Of a DNA stretch of 17,134 nucleotides, positions 6,909-13,480 are shown one piece after another. Within the stretch, counting starts at the first letter, position 1. The number at the start of each line of letters is the position of its first letter. The DNA is from Desulfomonile tiedjei (GTDB lineage Bacteria > Desulfobacterota > Desulfomonilia > Desulfomonilales > Desulfomonilaceae): positions 1-17,134 of the forward strand of contig DYRE01000012.1 in the NCBI GenBank assembly GCA_020718965.1, in the 5' to 3' direction. Below the pieces are notes generated by a model. The model was given only the letters and a program-made list of their open reading frames with translations. It made no database searches and had not been told where the DNA came from. Both the position numbers and the translations under genes were made by a program.

Positions 6909-7083
6909 TTCCAATATCTTTCTTCGGCCCTTTGTTATCGTCCTTATTATTCTCAGGCTGGCCCAGCATAAGGTCTCTGGTGTAATCAAGGCACCTGGTC
7001 GTCGTTGTTCCATCAACCTGAAATTTTTTGTTGCACGTTGCGCGCCATGCGCAAGTCACACAGGTAGTTTTTCTGTCGTCCAT
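6901..7083 (-). CDS. Small cysteine-motif protein upstream of argS
   Basis: A 60-residue cytoplasmic protein starting MDDRKTTCVT, with GGAG six bases before the ATG at 7083-7081. It has four cysteines: C8-x2-C11-x5-C17 in the segment CVTCAWRATCNKKF, then C31 in C-L-D-Y-T-R-D, followed by a charged disordered tail (NKDDNKGPKKD). From memory, similar short C-x2-C-A-W-R ... C-x-D-Y-x-R-D proteins occur in Desulfobacterota, without known function. Four cysteines spaced this way suggest a small zinc or Fe-S site (inference). The stop overlaps the argS start in the string ATGACTGA, so the pair is translationally coupled and this is the first gene of the operon. No signal peptide or membrane segment is present. 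Confidence 0.75.
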   Translation of the reverse strand: MDDRKTTCVTCAWRATCNKKFQVDGTTTTRCLDYTRDLMLGQPENNKDDNKGPKKDIGND

Positions 7084-7107
7084 TTTTGCTCCGTTTAACT
7101 TAAATTT

Positions 7108-7146
7108 CTTTTATCATTTTATATAATTAGCGTCAATCTTTTTAAA
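7108..7146 (-). promoter_or_regulatory. Candidate promoter(s) for the argS operon
   Basis: In the very A/T-rich gap between the diverging genes two overlapping sigma-70-like pairs read leftward, both with 17-base spacers. They are TTGACG (7136-7131) with TAAAAG (7113-7108), and TTTAAA (7146-7141) with TATAAA (7123-7118). Either would start transcription 15-35 bases before the GTG/ATG-proximal ribosome site of the small cysteine gene. I cannot tell which, if either, is used. Confidence 0.4.
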
Positions 7147-7186
7147 CTTACATTAATTATTTCTTTTTTGACAAGGGGATAGACCG

Positions 7187-8038
7187 ATGAACATTTATCT
7201 GTTATGCGTTCTCTGTAAGGATCATGGCATGGAAATTCACAGTTCAGAGGATATTCGTCTTTATCCGGGCCAGGGTGTCAAAGCCCTTTATAGGGACATA
7301 ATCGATAACTTCCAGTCGATTGGTTTCTTTTTACGCCCTATTGAAGATAGCACGGGAGTCTCGTCCCTGGAAGACGTTCAGCAGCGGGGAGGTCTAGTCC
7401 AGTTCAATAGAGTGCTTCTCGTTCTGACAATATTGAAATTAAATAACAAGGACAGCGACATATTTGACATCTGGTGGAACTATCATGCGCCGGATGGGCC
7501 AGCGTTGTTTGAAAGAATGTCAAAACAGGAACACATAAAAGTGCACCTCTGTGATGAACGGGGTACTCTTTCGCTATTTAGAACCAATAACAGTTTTAAG
7601 ACATTTTTTGCCTGTCTCCCAAAAATTCTGAGTCGGTCAGCGCCATGGACGGAAGTTGAATTTGAAAGAGCCGTAGCCAAGTTCTGCGCAGAGAACCATC
7701 CCAAAAAGTCCTTGTGGTCTATGGTCCAGAGAAGCTTCATGAACCCGGTGATTGAAACTGATCGTCAATTGAATCCGGATGATTATCCTGGCTTCATCCC
7801 GAATGATCTCAGAGTGTTTTACGCCTACACTCCTGACATGGGTCACTGTATAAAGATAATTCCTTCAAATCTTGAAGCTCAAGTCAATACGGGTGATCCC
7901 CAACAGTTCCTGCTAGCTGCCCCTGTCAGAAGCGTTCTCAGGTGTGGATTCAGGTGGCTGCGGGGTTACCCCGTGGCTCCAGTCCCTTTCATACCGGGAT
8001 ATGGTTTAGCTACTCCACCAGAGGATATTGAATTCTGA
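7187..8038 (+). CDS. Hypothetical protein, family not recognised
   Basis: A 283-residue protein that I cannot place in any family. The ATG at 7187 follows AAGGGG by about ten bases. There is no convincing signal peptide: the N-terminus MNIYLLCVLC is short, contains a C-x2-C at 7 and 10 and runs straight into a charged region, so the product is probably cytoplasmic. The middle is mixed alpha/beta in composition, with aromatic stretches such as D-I-W-W-N-Y-H-A-P-D-G-P (94-105). The last ~40 residues are Pro/Gly/aromatic-rich (W-L-R-G-Y-P-V-A-P-V-P-F-I-P-G-Y-G) and look extended. It stands alone between the leftward argS operon and the promoter of the corC operon, so context gives no functional clue. 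Length, ribosome site and codon pattern support a real gene. Confidence 0.7.
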   Translation: MNIYLLCVLCKDHGMEIHSSEDIRLYPGQGVKALYRDIIDNFQSIGFFLRPIEDSTGVSSLEDVQQRGGLVQFNRVLLVLTILKLNNKDSDIFDIWWNYHAPDGPALFERMSKQEHIKVHLCDERGTLSLFRTNNSFKTFFACLPKILSRSAPWTEVEFERAVAKFCAENHPKKSLWSMVQRSFMNPVIETDRQLNPDDYPGFIPNDLRVFYAYTPDMGHCIKIIPSNLEAQVNTGDPQQFLLAAPVRSVLRCGFRWLRGYPVAPVPFIPGYGLATPPEDIEF

Positions 8039-8091
8039 TTTCATTTGTTCATTGTAATGGGATTACTAGGATTAATTTGTTTAATGTTTGC

Positions 8092-8120
8092 TTGACAGTT
8101 GGTTGTCGCGTTGTTATGAG
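8092..8120 (+). promoter_or_regulatory. Sigma-70 promoter for the corC-lnt operon
   Basis: A perfect -35 TTGACA (8092-8097), a 17-base spacer and TATGAG (8115-8120), with a TGn extended -10 element at 8112-8114. Transcription would start near 8127, giving a leader of about 80 bases before the TTG start at 8209. That leader contains a weak A/T hairpin (TCAAT / ATTGA, loop CTAAA) followed by TTTTATT, of doubtful significance. Confidence 0.6.
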
Positions 8121-8208
8121 TTGATTCAATCTAAAATTGATTTTATTCAGGGGTTATTCGGCAATCCTGTAGATACGAAATTCTGTCGGAAAGTGAGAGA
8201 TCAACTAA

Positions 8209-9069
8209 TTGGACGAATCGCAGTCCCAACCACCGAGTTTGGTTCGCTGGCTGAAAAACAAAATAGGGATGGATAAAATCCCTAAAGAAATTCAGCAAGT
8301 AATTGATGAAAGTGAAGAGCGGGGCCTCATAGACGAAGAACAGGGCGAGATGATTGAGGGTATTTTTGACCTCAATCAAACTGTGGCTCGGGAAATCATG
8401 ATCCCCCGCACATATATAGTGGCTGTTCCTTTAGACTCGACTCTGGAATTTGTTCTAAACACAGTTATTGACTCGGGCCATTCCCGAATTCCAGTTTATA
8501 AAGAAAATGTAGACCAAATTGTAGGCATATTGAACTCCAAGGACCTCCTGCCATACTGGTTGAACAGCTCTGCAGATTTTAACCTTTCCCAAATAATACG
8601 TGATCCCTTCTTCGTCCCAGAAACCAAAAGGATCAAGGACCTTCTCGGCGAGTTGAGAAGCAAAAAATCTCATTTGGCGGTCATTGTCGACGAATACGGT
8701 GGAACATCAGGGTTGGTGACCATCGAGGACATCATTGAAGAAATCATCGGCGAGATCCGTGATGAACATGACGCTGAAGAAGATGACTTTGTTCGTCAGG
8801 AAGATGGCTCTTGCGTTGTGAGCGGATGGGCCAATCTTGACGACTTTGAAGAGCTGTTTAAAGTCCAGATCCCTCGTGAGGGCTATGACAGCCTGGCTGG
8901 ATTTATCATACACCTGTTGGGAAAAGTCCCCAAGAAAGGCGAAGAAATAACTTTTGAGGGGCTTAGTATGAAGATTCAGGTGAGCGATCCCAAGAGGATA
9001 ACCAGAGTTCTGGTAACTCCTGACAAGTCAGCCCAACCAGTTGACGGTTTGGCGGCGCATAAATCCTGA
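8209..9069 (+). CDS. corC: CorC/YbeX-type CBS-domain protein
   Basis: A 286-residue soluble protein of the CorC/HlyC family, linked in other bacteria to Mg2+/Co2+ handling; it lacks the DUF21 membrane domain of CorB/CNNM relatives. Residues 30-60 hold the family lead-in (E-S-E-E-R-G-L-I-D ... M-I-E-G-I-F-D-L), followed by R-E-I-M-I-P-R. A CBS pair covers about 62-185; the second CBS has the hallmark V-D-E-Y-G-G-T-S-G-L-V-T-I-E-D at 160-174. The C-terminal CorC_HlyC domain is at about 193-272. The start is TTG: an in-frame TAA (8206-8208) lies immediately before it, so no earlier start is possible, and starting at the next good ATG (8269) would cut off a helix the family normally has. lnt begins two bases after the stop, the same neighbour order as E. 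coli ybeX-lnt, though ybeZ and ybeY are not in front of it here. Confidence 0.88.
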   Translation: MDESQSQPPSLVRWLKNKIGMDKIPKEIQQVIDESEERGLIDEEQGEMIEGIFDLNQTVAREIMIPRTYIVAVPLDSTLEFVLNTVIDSGHSRIPVYKENVDQIVGILNSKDLLPYWLNSSADFNLSQIIRDPFFVPETKRIKDLLGELRSKKSHLAVIVDEYGGTSGLVTIEDIIEEIIGEIRDEHDAEEDDFVRQEDGSCVVSGWANLDDFEELFKVQIPREGYDSLAGFIIHLLGKVPKKGEEITFEGLSMKIQVSDPKRITRVLVTPDKSAQPVDGLAAHKS

Positions 9070-9071
9070 TC

Positions 9072-10613
9072 ATGACCTTATCTCTCATTTTATCTCTAAC
9101 TGGTGGGGTACTGTTATCCTTGTCTTTTGCCCCCTGGAATCTGGGGTTTGCGGCATGGTTGGCATTTGTTCCCTTGTTGCTAGCCATTGAGAGAGAGGAG
9201 AAATTGCCTAGGGCGTCGGCCTGTGGCTTTTTTTTTGGTCTGGCTTTCTTTCTGGTGGATCTTCGATGGATTATACAAACCATGGTCATCCATGGTAAAT
9301 TTGGGACATTTGACGCCACCGTTATTTTCGTGTCGATGGTATGCGCTCTGGCTTTAATCCCTGCCTTGTTCTCACTGCTTTGCGCAGTTCTTTTTAACAG
9401 GGGTGTTGACGTTCTTATTGCGGCTCCAGTGGCATGGACCACTCTTGAATTTTTCAGGACTTACATCTTCACCGGGTTTCCATGGGATTGTGTTGGCTAT
9501 TCCCAGGCTCACTGGCTTACGCTAATCCAGATTTCGGATTTCTCAGGAGTATACGGTCTATCATTTCTTGTAATCATGATGAATGTGTCGGCCTTGGCGC
9601 TACTAAGGATTATGCATGACAGGACATGGGGATCAATTGTCAGACTATCGATTGGGATTGCGATTCTGGGGTCAGCGCTCGCTTACGGAACACTCAGGCT
9701 GAATGAGTTCTCGACAGACCGGTTTAGTTCTACGACTGTTGCGGCAGGAATACTACAGGGGAATATACCTCAGGACATTAAGTGGGATCCTGCGTCTAAG
9801 GCTAAATCATTCTCAACCTACGAGGAATTGGCCCAGAAGGCTCTTAACAGGGGAGCGACTTTCGTGATCTGGCCGGAAACCAGCGTGCCGGTAGTTATAG
9901 GAGGGGCCGACATAACCTGGAAATACGCAACCAATATATCCAGGAAACTGGAAATTCCCATGTTAATCGGCGCCCCTTTTGAAAAACGCATCGAAGACCA
10001 AGTCCAATTTTTTAACAGTGCATTTCTGGTAGAAAATGGGGAATTGACACAACGTTATGACAAAATTCATCTCGTGCCATTTGGGGAATACATGCCGTTG
10101 TCGTGGATACTCCCATTAGGGCCTGGAATAGCAGCGAGAGAAGAGGATTATTCAGCGGGAAGCGTCATGACCGTGATGAATGTTAGAGGGTTTCCTCCTT
10201 TTAGCGTCCTTATATGTTATGAAGCCATATTCCCTGACCTGTCCAGGACAGCGGTCCGTTCCGGCGCCAAAGTCCTGGTCAACATAACTAATGATGGATG
10301 GTTTGGAGATAGCGCCGCGCCCTACCAACATTTAGCGATGGCTGGATTTAGGGCTCTTGAAAACAGGGTGTGGCTGTTCAGAGCGGCCAATACAGGTGTA
10401 AGCGCGGTTTTTGATCCGAGAGGCAAGTTAGTAGCCTCTCTTCCCCTGATGTCTCAGGGTGACCTGGTATACAGGATTCCCGCCAATCCAGAGGCAGGAT
10501 CATTTTATACGCGTAACGGCGATGTCTTTGCCTGGACAATTGCTGGTTCGCTGTTAGTATTAACCATGACCAGTCTAATGGGACCAAGAGTATCTTCGGA
10601 GAAGAACACATGA
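9072..10613 (+). CDS. lnt: Apolipoprotein N-acyltransferase
   Basis: An inner-membrane enzyme that adds the third acyl chain to the N-terminal cysteine of lipoproteins, the last step of Gram-negative lipoprotein maturation. It is 513 residues, the normal size. About six to seven hydrophobic segments fill residues 1-205 (with the typical S-F-A-P-W-N at 18-23), a periplasmic nitrilase-fold domain spans about 223-478, and one more transmembrane helix (W-T-I-A-G-S-L-L-V-L-T) lies near the C-terminus. The Glu-Lys-Cys catalytic triad is intact: E269 in I-W-P-E-T-S, K331 in R-Y-D-K-I-H-L-V-P-F-G-E-Y, and C382 in L-I-C-Y-E-A-I-F-P. The ATG lies two bases after the corC stop with no clear ribosome site of its own, so translation is probably coupled. 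Its stop overlaps the start of the next gene as ATGA. Confidence 0.96.
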   Translation: MTLSLILSLTGGVLLSLSFAPWNLGFAAWLAFVPLLLAIEREEKLPRASACGFFFGLAFFLVDLRWIIQTMVIHGKFGTFDATVIFVSMVCALALIPALFSLLCAVLFNRGVDVLIAAPVAWTTLEFFRTYIFTGFPWDCVGYSQAHWLTLIQISDFSGVYGLSFLVIMMNVSALALLRIMHDRTWGSIVRLSIGIAILGSALAYGTLRLNEFSTDRFSSTTVAAGILQGNIPQDIKWDPASKAKSFSTYEELAQKALNRGATFVIWPETSVPVVIGGADITWKYATNISRKLEIPMLIGAPFEKRIEDQVQFFNSAFLVENGELTQRYDKIHLVPFGEYMPLSWILPLGPGIAAREEDYSAGSVMTVMNVRGFPPFSVLICYEAIFPDLSRTAVRSGAKVLVNITNDGWFGDSAAPYQHLAMAGFRALENRVWLFRAANTGVSAVFDPRGKLVASLPLMSQGDLVYRIPANPEAGSFYTRNGDVFAWTIAGSLLVLTMTSLMGPRVSSEKNT

Positions 10614-11707
10614 AACCGGATACTGTGAAAACACTGGTAAGATTAGGGGCTGGAGTTATTTTCCTTGTTTTCCTAATCTGGATGATGAGGGCTCTCGAAT
10701 CTGTGACGACCATATTGTTAATAGCATTTTTTATGGCTTACACGCTTAATCCTCTTGTCACACGCATGGAAAAATGGGGAGCCAGCAGATCCACTGCCTC
10801 ACTTCTGGCCTTGTGTGTAGTCTTTGCGATTTGCGCTGGGATCATTCTCCTGGTAGCCCCTGCTATTTTTTCAGAAATCTCGCAATTTTCAAGGCAGGCT
10901 CCCCGTTATCTTTTGAAGCTTCAGGAATTTGGATTAAATCTGATTGAATCTTTTCAGGTGGAATTGCCCCAGGACTGGAACGAAATTCTTACGATGGTCT
11001 ATGATCGCATAAGGCAATCTTTACCAAGGATTACTTCTACTGCGGGATCGGTTATATCGACGATTTTCAGTTCAACAATGAGCGTCCTGTCCGTATTTCT
11101 CCAGATGATTCTTATCCCGATTATAGCCTATTACCTTATGGTTTCGTTCAACAACATCATTAATGGAGCCGTTGATCTTATACCACCATACACCAGGAAC
11201 CCTATCGTGGAAAAATTTCGGGAAATTGACAGTATTATCGCCGCTTTCGTTCGTGGACAGCTCACCATGGCCGTTATTATGGCTGTCTTGTACAGTATCG
11301 GTTTCATTATCATCGGAATCGACCTCTCAATTGTACTAGGTGTTACGGCGGGACTGTTGCAGGTCATACCCTATTTCGGGGCTCTGGTGGCAATTGTGGG
11401 GGGATCGATTATGGCTTATGTGAAATTCGGTGATTTCCTGCACGTAATATACATCCTTGGCTGGATCGGCATTGTCCAGACATTCGAATCTTATTTTCTG
11501 ACTCCCAAGATTGTTGGTCAGGCCATCGGTCTTAACCCGGTAGTGTATATTATTGTGCTAATAGTTGGAGCGAACCTGTTTGGGTTTGTGGGGCTGTTGG
11601 TGGCCATTCCTGTGGCAGCGGTAGCGCGCGTGCTACTTATGTCCGCCGTTGAAGCCTATCGAAAATCTTACCTGTATTCCGACACGGAGCCGAAACAAAA
11701 GCCATGA
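10610..11707 (+). CDS. AI-2E / PerM-family membrane transporter
   Basis: A 365-residue polytopic membrane protein of the AI-2E transporter (PerM, UPF0118) family. The N-terminal pair of helices (about 8-45, ending A-Y-T-L-N-P-L-V) and the third (about 62-88) are followed by a soluble amphipathic stretch (about 90-150) and then five hydrophobic segments. The C-terminal family signature is clear: Y-F-L-T-P-K-I-V-G-Q-A-I-G-L-N-P-V, then G-F-V-G-L-L-V-A-I-P-V-A-A-V. Members have been linked to AI-2 export, Na+/H+ antiport or general envelope functions, so the substrate cannot be named from sequence. It overlaps lnt by four bases (ATGA) and precedes rsmI by 33 bases, so it belongs to the corC-lnt transcript. 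Confidence 0.9.
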   Translation: MKPDTVKTLVRLGAGVIFLVFLIWMMRALESVTTILLIAFFMAYTLNPLVTRMEKWGASRSTASLLALCVVFAICAGIILLVAPAIFSEISQFSRQAPRYLLKLQEFGLNLIESFQVELPQDWNEILTMVYDRIRQSLPRITSTAGSVISTIFSSTMSVLSVFLQMILIPIIAYYLMVSFNNIINGAVDLIPPYTRNPIVEKFREIDSIIAAFVRGQLTMAVIMAVLYSIGFIIIGIDLSIVLGVTAGLLQVIPYFGALVAIVGGSIMAYVKFGDFLHVIYILGWIGIVQTFESYFLTPKIVGQAIGLNPVVYIIVLIVGANLFGFVGLLVAIPVAAVARVLLMSAVEAYRKSYLYSDTEPKQKP

Positions 11708-11740
11708 GCACCTCCTGACCTTTAAGAAAGGGCCAGTTAA

Positions 11741-12604
11741 GTGGTCACAACCTCTGGAAAAATATCTTCTTCAAGCGCCCTTTTCATTGTAGCCACGCCC
11801 ATTGGCAACCTTGAAGACATTACAGTGAGGGCAATCAACACACTTAGGTCAGTAAACCTTATCGCATGCGAGGACACTAGAACCAGTCGCGTATTGCTCA
11901 ACAGGTATGACATCTCCACACCTTTGATGAGCCTGCACCGCTTCAACGAGACCAGAAAGACGCATTCGGTTCTCGAACGACTTGAAGGTGGTCAAAGTGT
12001 CGCCTTGATATCTGACGCTGGAACTCCGAACATTTCAGATCCAGGATACCGTCTGGTCAAAGCGGTAATGGAAGCTGGATTCCGTGTCGTTGCTATCCCT
12101 GGTCCTTCGTCGGTTATAGCGGCCCTGTCGGTATCCGGAATTGATGGATCATCGTTCGTATTTCTCGGGTTCTCTCCCAAAAAGAATTCTGCCCTGAATG
12201 ACTTCTTCGAACAAATCAGTCAGGAGAAAAAAACGATCGTGTTTCTGGAAACCGCGCGCCGAATTGTCAAAACATTGGATGTCGCAAGAAAAACCATCCC
12301 ATCCAGAAGGATGGCGCTATGCAGGGAACTCACCAAGAAATTCGAGGAAATACTTTCAGGGGATCCCAAATCACTCTATGACAAACTAGACCAAAGAGAA
12401 AACGTCAAGGGTGAGTTCGTTGTCGTGATTGAACCGGCCGAATGCGCTCCCTCGTTTGATATCGACCTTGTCATAGGGGAACTTATTCAGGAAGGGTTAT
12501 CGGGAAAAAACCTGGCGGCTGAAGCTCACAGAAGATTCGGGATTTCCAGAACTTTAGCCTACAGGAAATTCCTAGCCTCGGCCATTAGAGTTGATTCCGA
12601 CTAG
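11741..12604 (+). CDS. rsmI: 16S rRNA 2'-O-ribose C1402 methyltransferase
   Basis: An SAM-dependent tetrapyrrole-methylase-fold enzyme that methylates the ribose of C1402 in 16S rRNA, in the decoding centre. It is 287 residues, normal for RsmI. Signatures in order: A-T-P-I-G-N-L-E-D-I-T-x-R-A (18-31), C-E-D-T-R-T-S-R (43-50), D-A-G-T-P-x-I-S-D-P-G (92-102), P-G-P-S-S-V-I-A-A-L (120-129) and R-E-L-T-K-K-F-E-E (195-203). One small deviation: the usual E-S-P-H-R segment is E-T-A-R-R here (170-174). A C-terminal helical region (about 240-285, S-G-K-N-L-A-A-E) is the HTH-like tail common in the family. The start is GTG at 11741, with AAAGGG 11 bases before it. Last gene of the operon. Confidence 0.95.
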   Translation: MVTTSGKISSSSALFIVATPIGNLEDITVRAINTLRSVNLIACEDTRTSRVLLNRYDISTPLMSLHRFNETRKTHSVLERLEGGQSVALISDAGTPNISDPGYRLVKAVMEAGFRVVAIPGPSSVIAALSVSGIDGSSFVFLGFSPKKNSALNDFFEQISQEKKTIVFLETARRIVKTLDVARKTIPSRRMALCRELTKKFEEILSGDPKSLYDKLDQRENVKGEFVVVIEPAECAPSFDIDLVIGELIQEGLSGKNLAAEAHRRFGISRTLAYRKFLASAIRVDSD

Positions 12605-13017
12605 GCGATCAGTCTCGCCCCATGGGTGTGTCGATCCTCCATGCCTATTTTCTACCACAGGGCGCTCCGGCGCCACGAACCCAATTACCCCGATTATGAT
12701 CCAAATTAGCCTACAAAATGTTGGGAAATTACAGCAATAGTCCTGGTGTTCTGAAACAGGTTAAAAACGCCAAGAAAAAGCCTCTGGAAAGAAGCTTGCC
12801 GAGGAGTGGGTCCGATTACTATATTTAAGGGACGATGATTATCCATTTCCCAGACCGTCTGTTGAGGCCGCGAATAGTCTCAAGCTCTGATAAAGTAGCC
12901 TGTCGGGCTTTGATAAAGGAATCCCGGTTGGCGTCTGACGCTGACTGGATGTGGAAAAGCAAACAGCCGTCGTTATGTTTGTAGGTATTAGACTTTTCCG
13001 GCTGAGAGAGAGGACCA
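12605..13017. other. 413-base gap without a supported gene; two short GC hairpins
   Basis: No reading frame here has both a ribosome site and protein-like composition. Near the rsmI end there are two compact hairpins: GGCGA / TCGCC with a six-base loop (12604-12619), and GGCGC / GCGCC closed by a TCCG loop of the stable UNCG type (12661-12674). Neither is followed by a T-run, so neither is a textbook terminator. An 11-base odd palindrome (GCGTCTGACGC) lies at 12931-12941. The right end must carry the promoter and ribosome site (GAGAGG, 13008-13013) of the next gene, but I see no convincing -35/-10 pair. The gap could hold a small RNA or a decayed gene; I cannot show either. Confidence 0.4.
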
Positions 13018-13275
13018 ATGAATAAATTTAAGGTTTTTTTGTTGTTTTTAACCATGATTGAGATAATTGCAATGACGCCATACTTAGGAGTTACTGACCA
13101 GAGTGCGGTCCAAGCATTTGACCGCCAGGCCTGCTATGCGAGTTGCGGCTGTGACTCACTTAGAATGGTTTCGGCATGTTTTGACTGCAAGCAGGAGTGT
13201 GACCGCAAATACTGGGCGGAATTCGACAAAGAAATGGGAGAGGACAAAAAAGCCTCGAATGATGACAATGACTAA
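13018..13275 (+). CDS. Small exported six-cysteine protein, unknown function
   Basis: An 85-residue protein, ATG preceded by GAGG with a five-base gap. Residues 1 to about 33 look like a Sec signal peptide (basic M-N-K-F-K-V, hydrophobic F-L-L-F-L-T-M-I, cleavage probably after A-V-Q-A), so it is probably periplasmic or secreted. The mature part has six cysteines in a compact pattern, C39-x3-C43-x-C45-x8-C54-x2-C57-x3-C61, followed by D-R-K-Y-W and an acidic tail (N-D-D-N-D). Even cysteine number and export suggest disulfides; a bound metal is also possible. I do not recognise the family. It stands alone, with gaps of about 410 and 205 bases on either side. Confidence 0.65.
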   Translation: MNKFKVFLLFLTMIEIIAMTPYLGVTDQSAVQAFDRQACYASCGCDSLRMVSACFDCKQECDRKYWAEFDKEMGEDKKASNDDND

Positions 13276-13480
13276 TACCCGACCACATTTAGCGGTAACT
13301 TTACCTCAAACCAGTCAGATATGAATTTAAAACATGAGATTAAAACAACTGCGGGAACTACCGTCATCTGTAATCTTTTCCAGCTCTAAAAACCCCGACT
13401 CCATACCCACATTTTTTTGTTGACGAAAAATAGGATCTGTTAAAAAACTATGAGCTTAGGATTTGAATTTGGAGACAAAT

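Noticed and set aside
6909..7016. 36-codon N-terminal extension of ArgS
   Set aside because: It would overlap the small cysteine gene out of frame, and the residues do not resemble any ArgS N-terminus; MTDLVKDAIR is the normal start.
7168..7173. TTGACA just before the 7187 gene
   Set aside because: A matching -10 would fall inside the coding sequence; the AAGGGG beside it is better read as the ribosome site.
8963..9442. 159-codon minus-strand frame antisense to corC/lnt
   Set aside because: It is the complementary shadow of a strongly supported lnt coding region, with Arg/Lys/Thr-rich, non-protein-like composition.
12604..12619. Hairpin overlapping the end of rsmI as an operon terminator
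   Set aside because: Only a 5-bp stem with a six-base loop and no following T-run; kept as a note under the gap, not as a terminator.
12718..12828. 36-codon plus-strand frame starting at an ATG in the gap after rsmI
   Set aside because: No ribosome binding site before it and composition is uninformative; a chance frame is as likely.
13002..13008. CTGAGAG, reminiscent of the TPP riboswitch (thi-box)
   Set aside because: The rest of the thi-box (ACCC...GAACCTGA...) is absent and the motif overlaps the ribosome site of the next gene.
12825..13055. Minus-strand 76-codon open frame in the gap and across the start of the six-cysteine gene
   Set aside because: It overlaps the well-supported plus-strand gene start and signal peptide, has no ribosome site I can see and no protein-like hydrophobic pattern.
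13420..13446. TTGACG with TAAAAA upstream of pccB
   Set aside because: The spacer is only 15 bases and the -10 match sits in an A-run; too weak to annotate.
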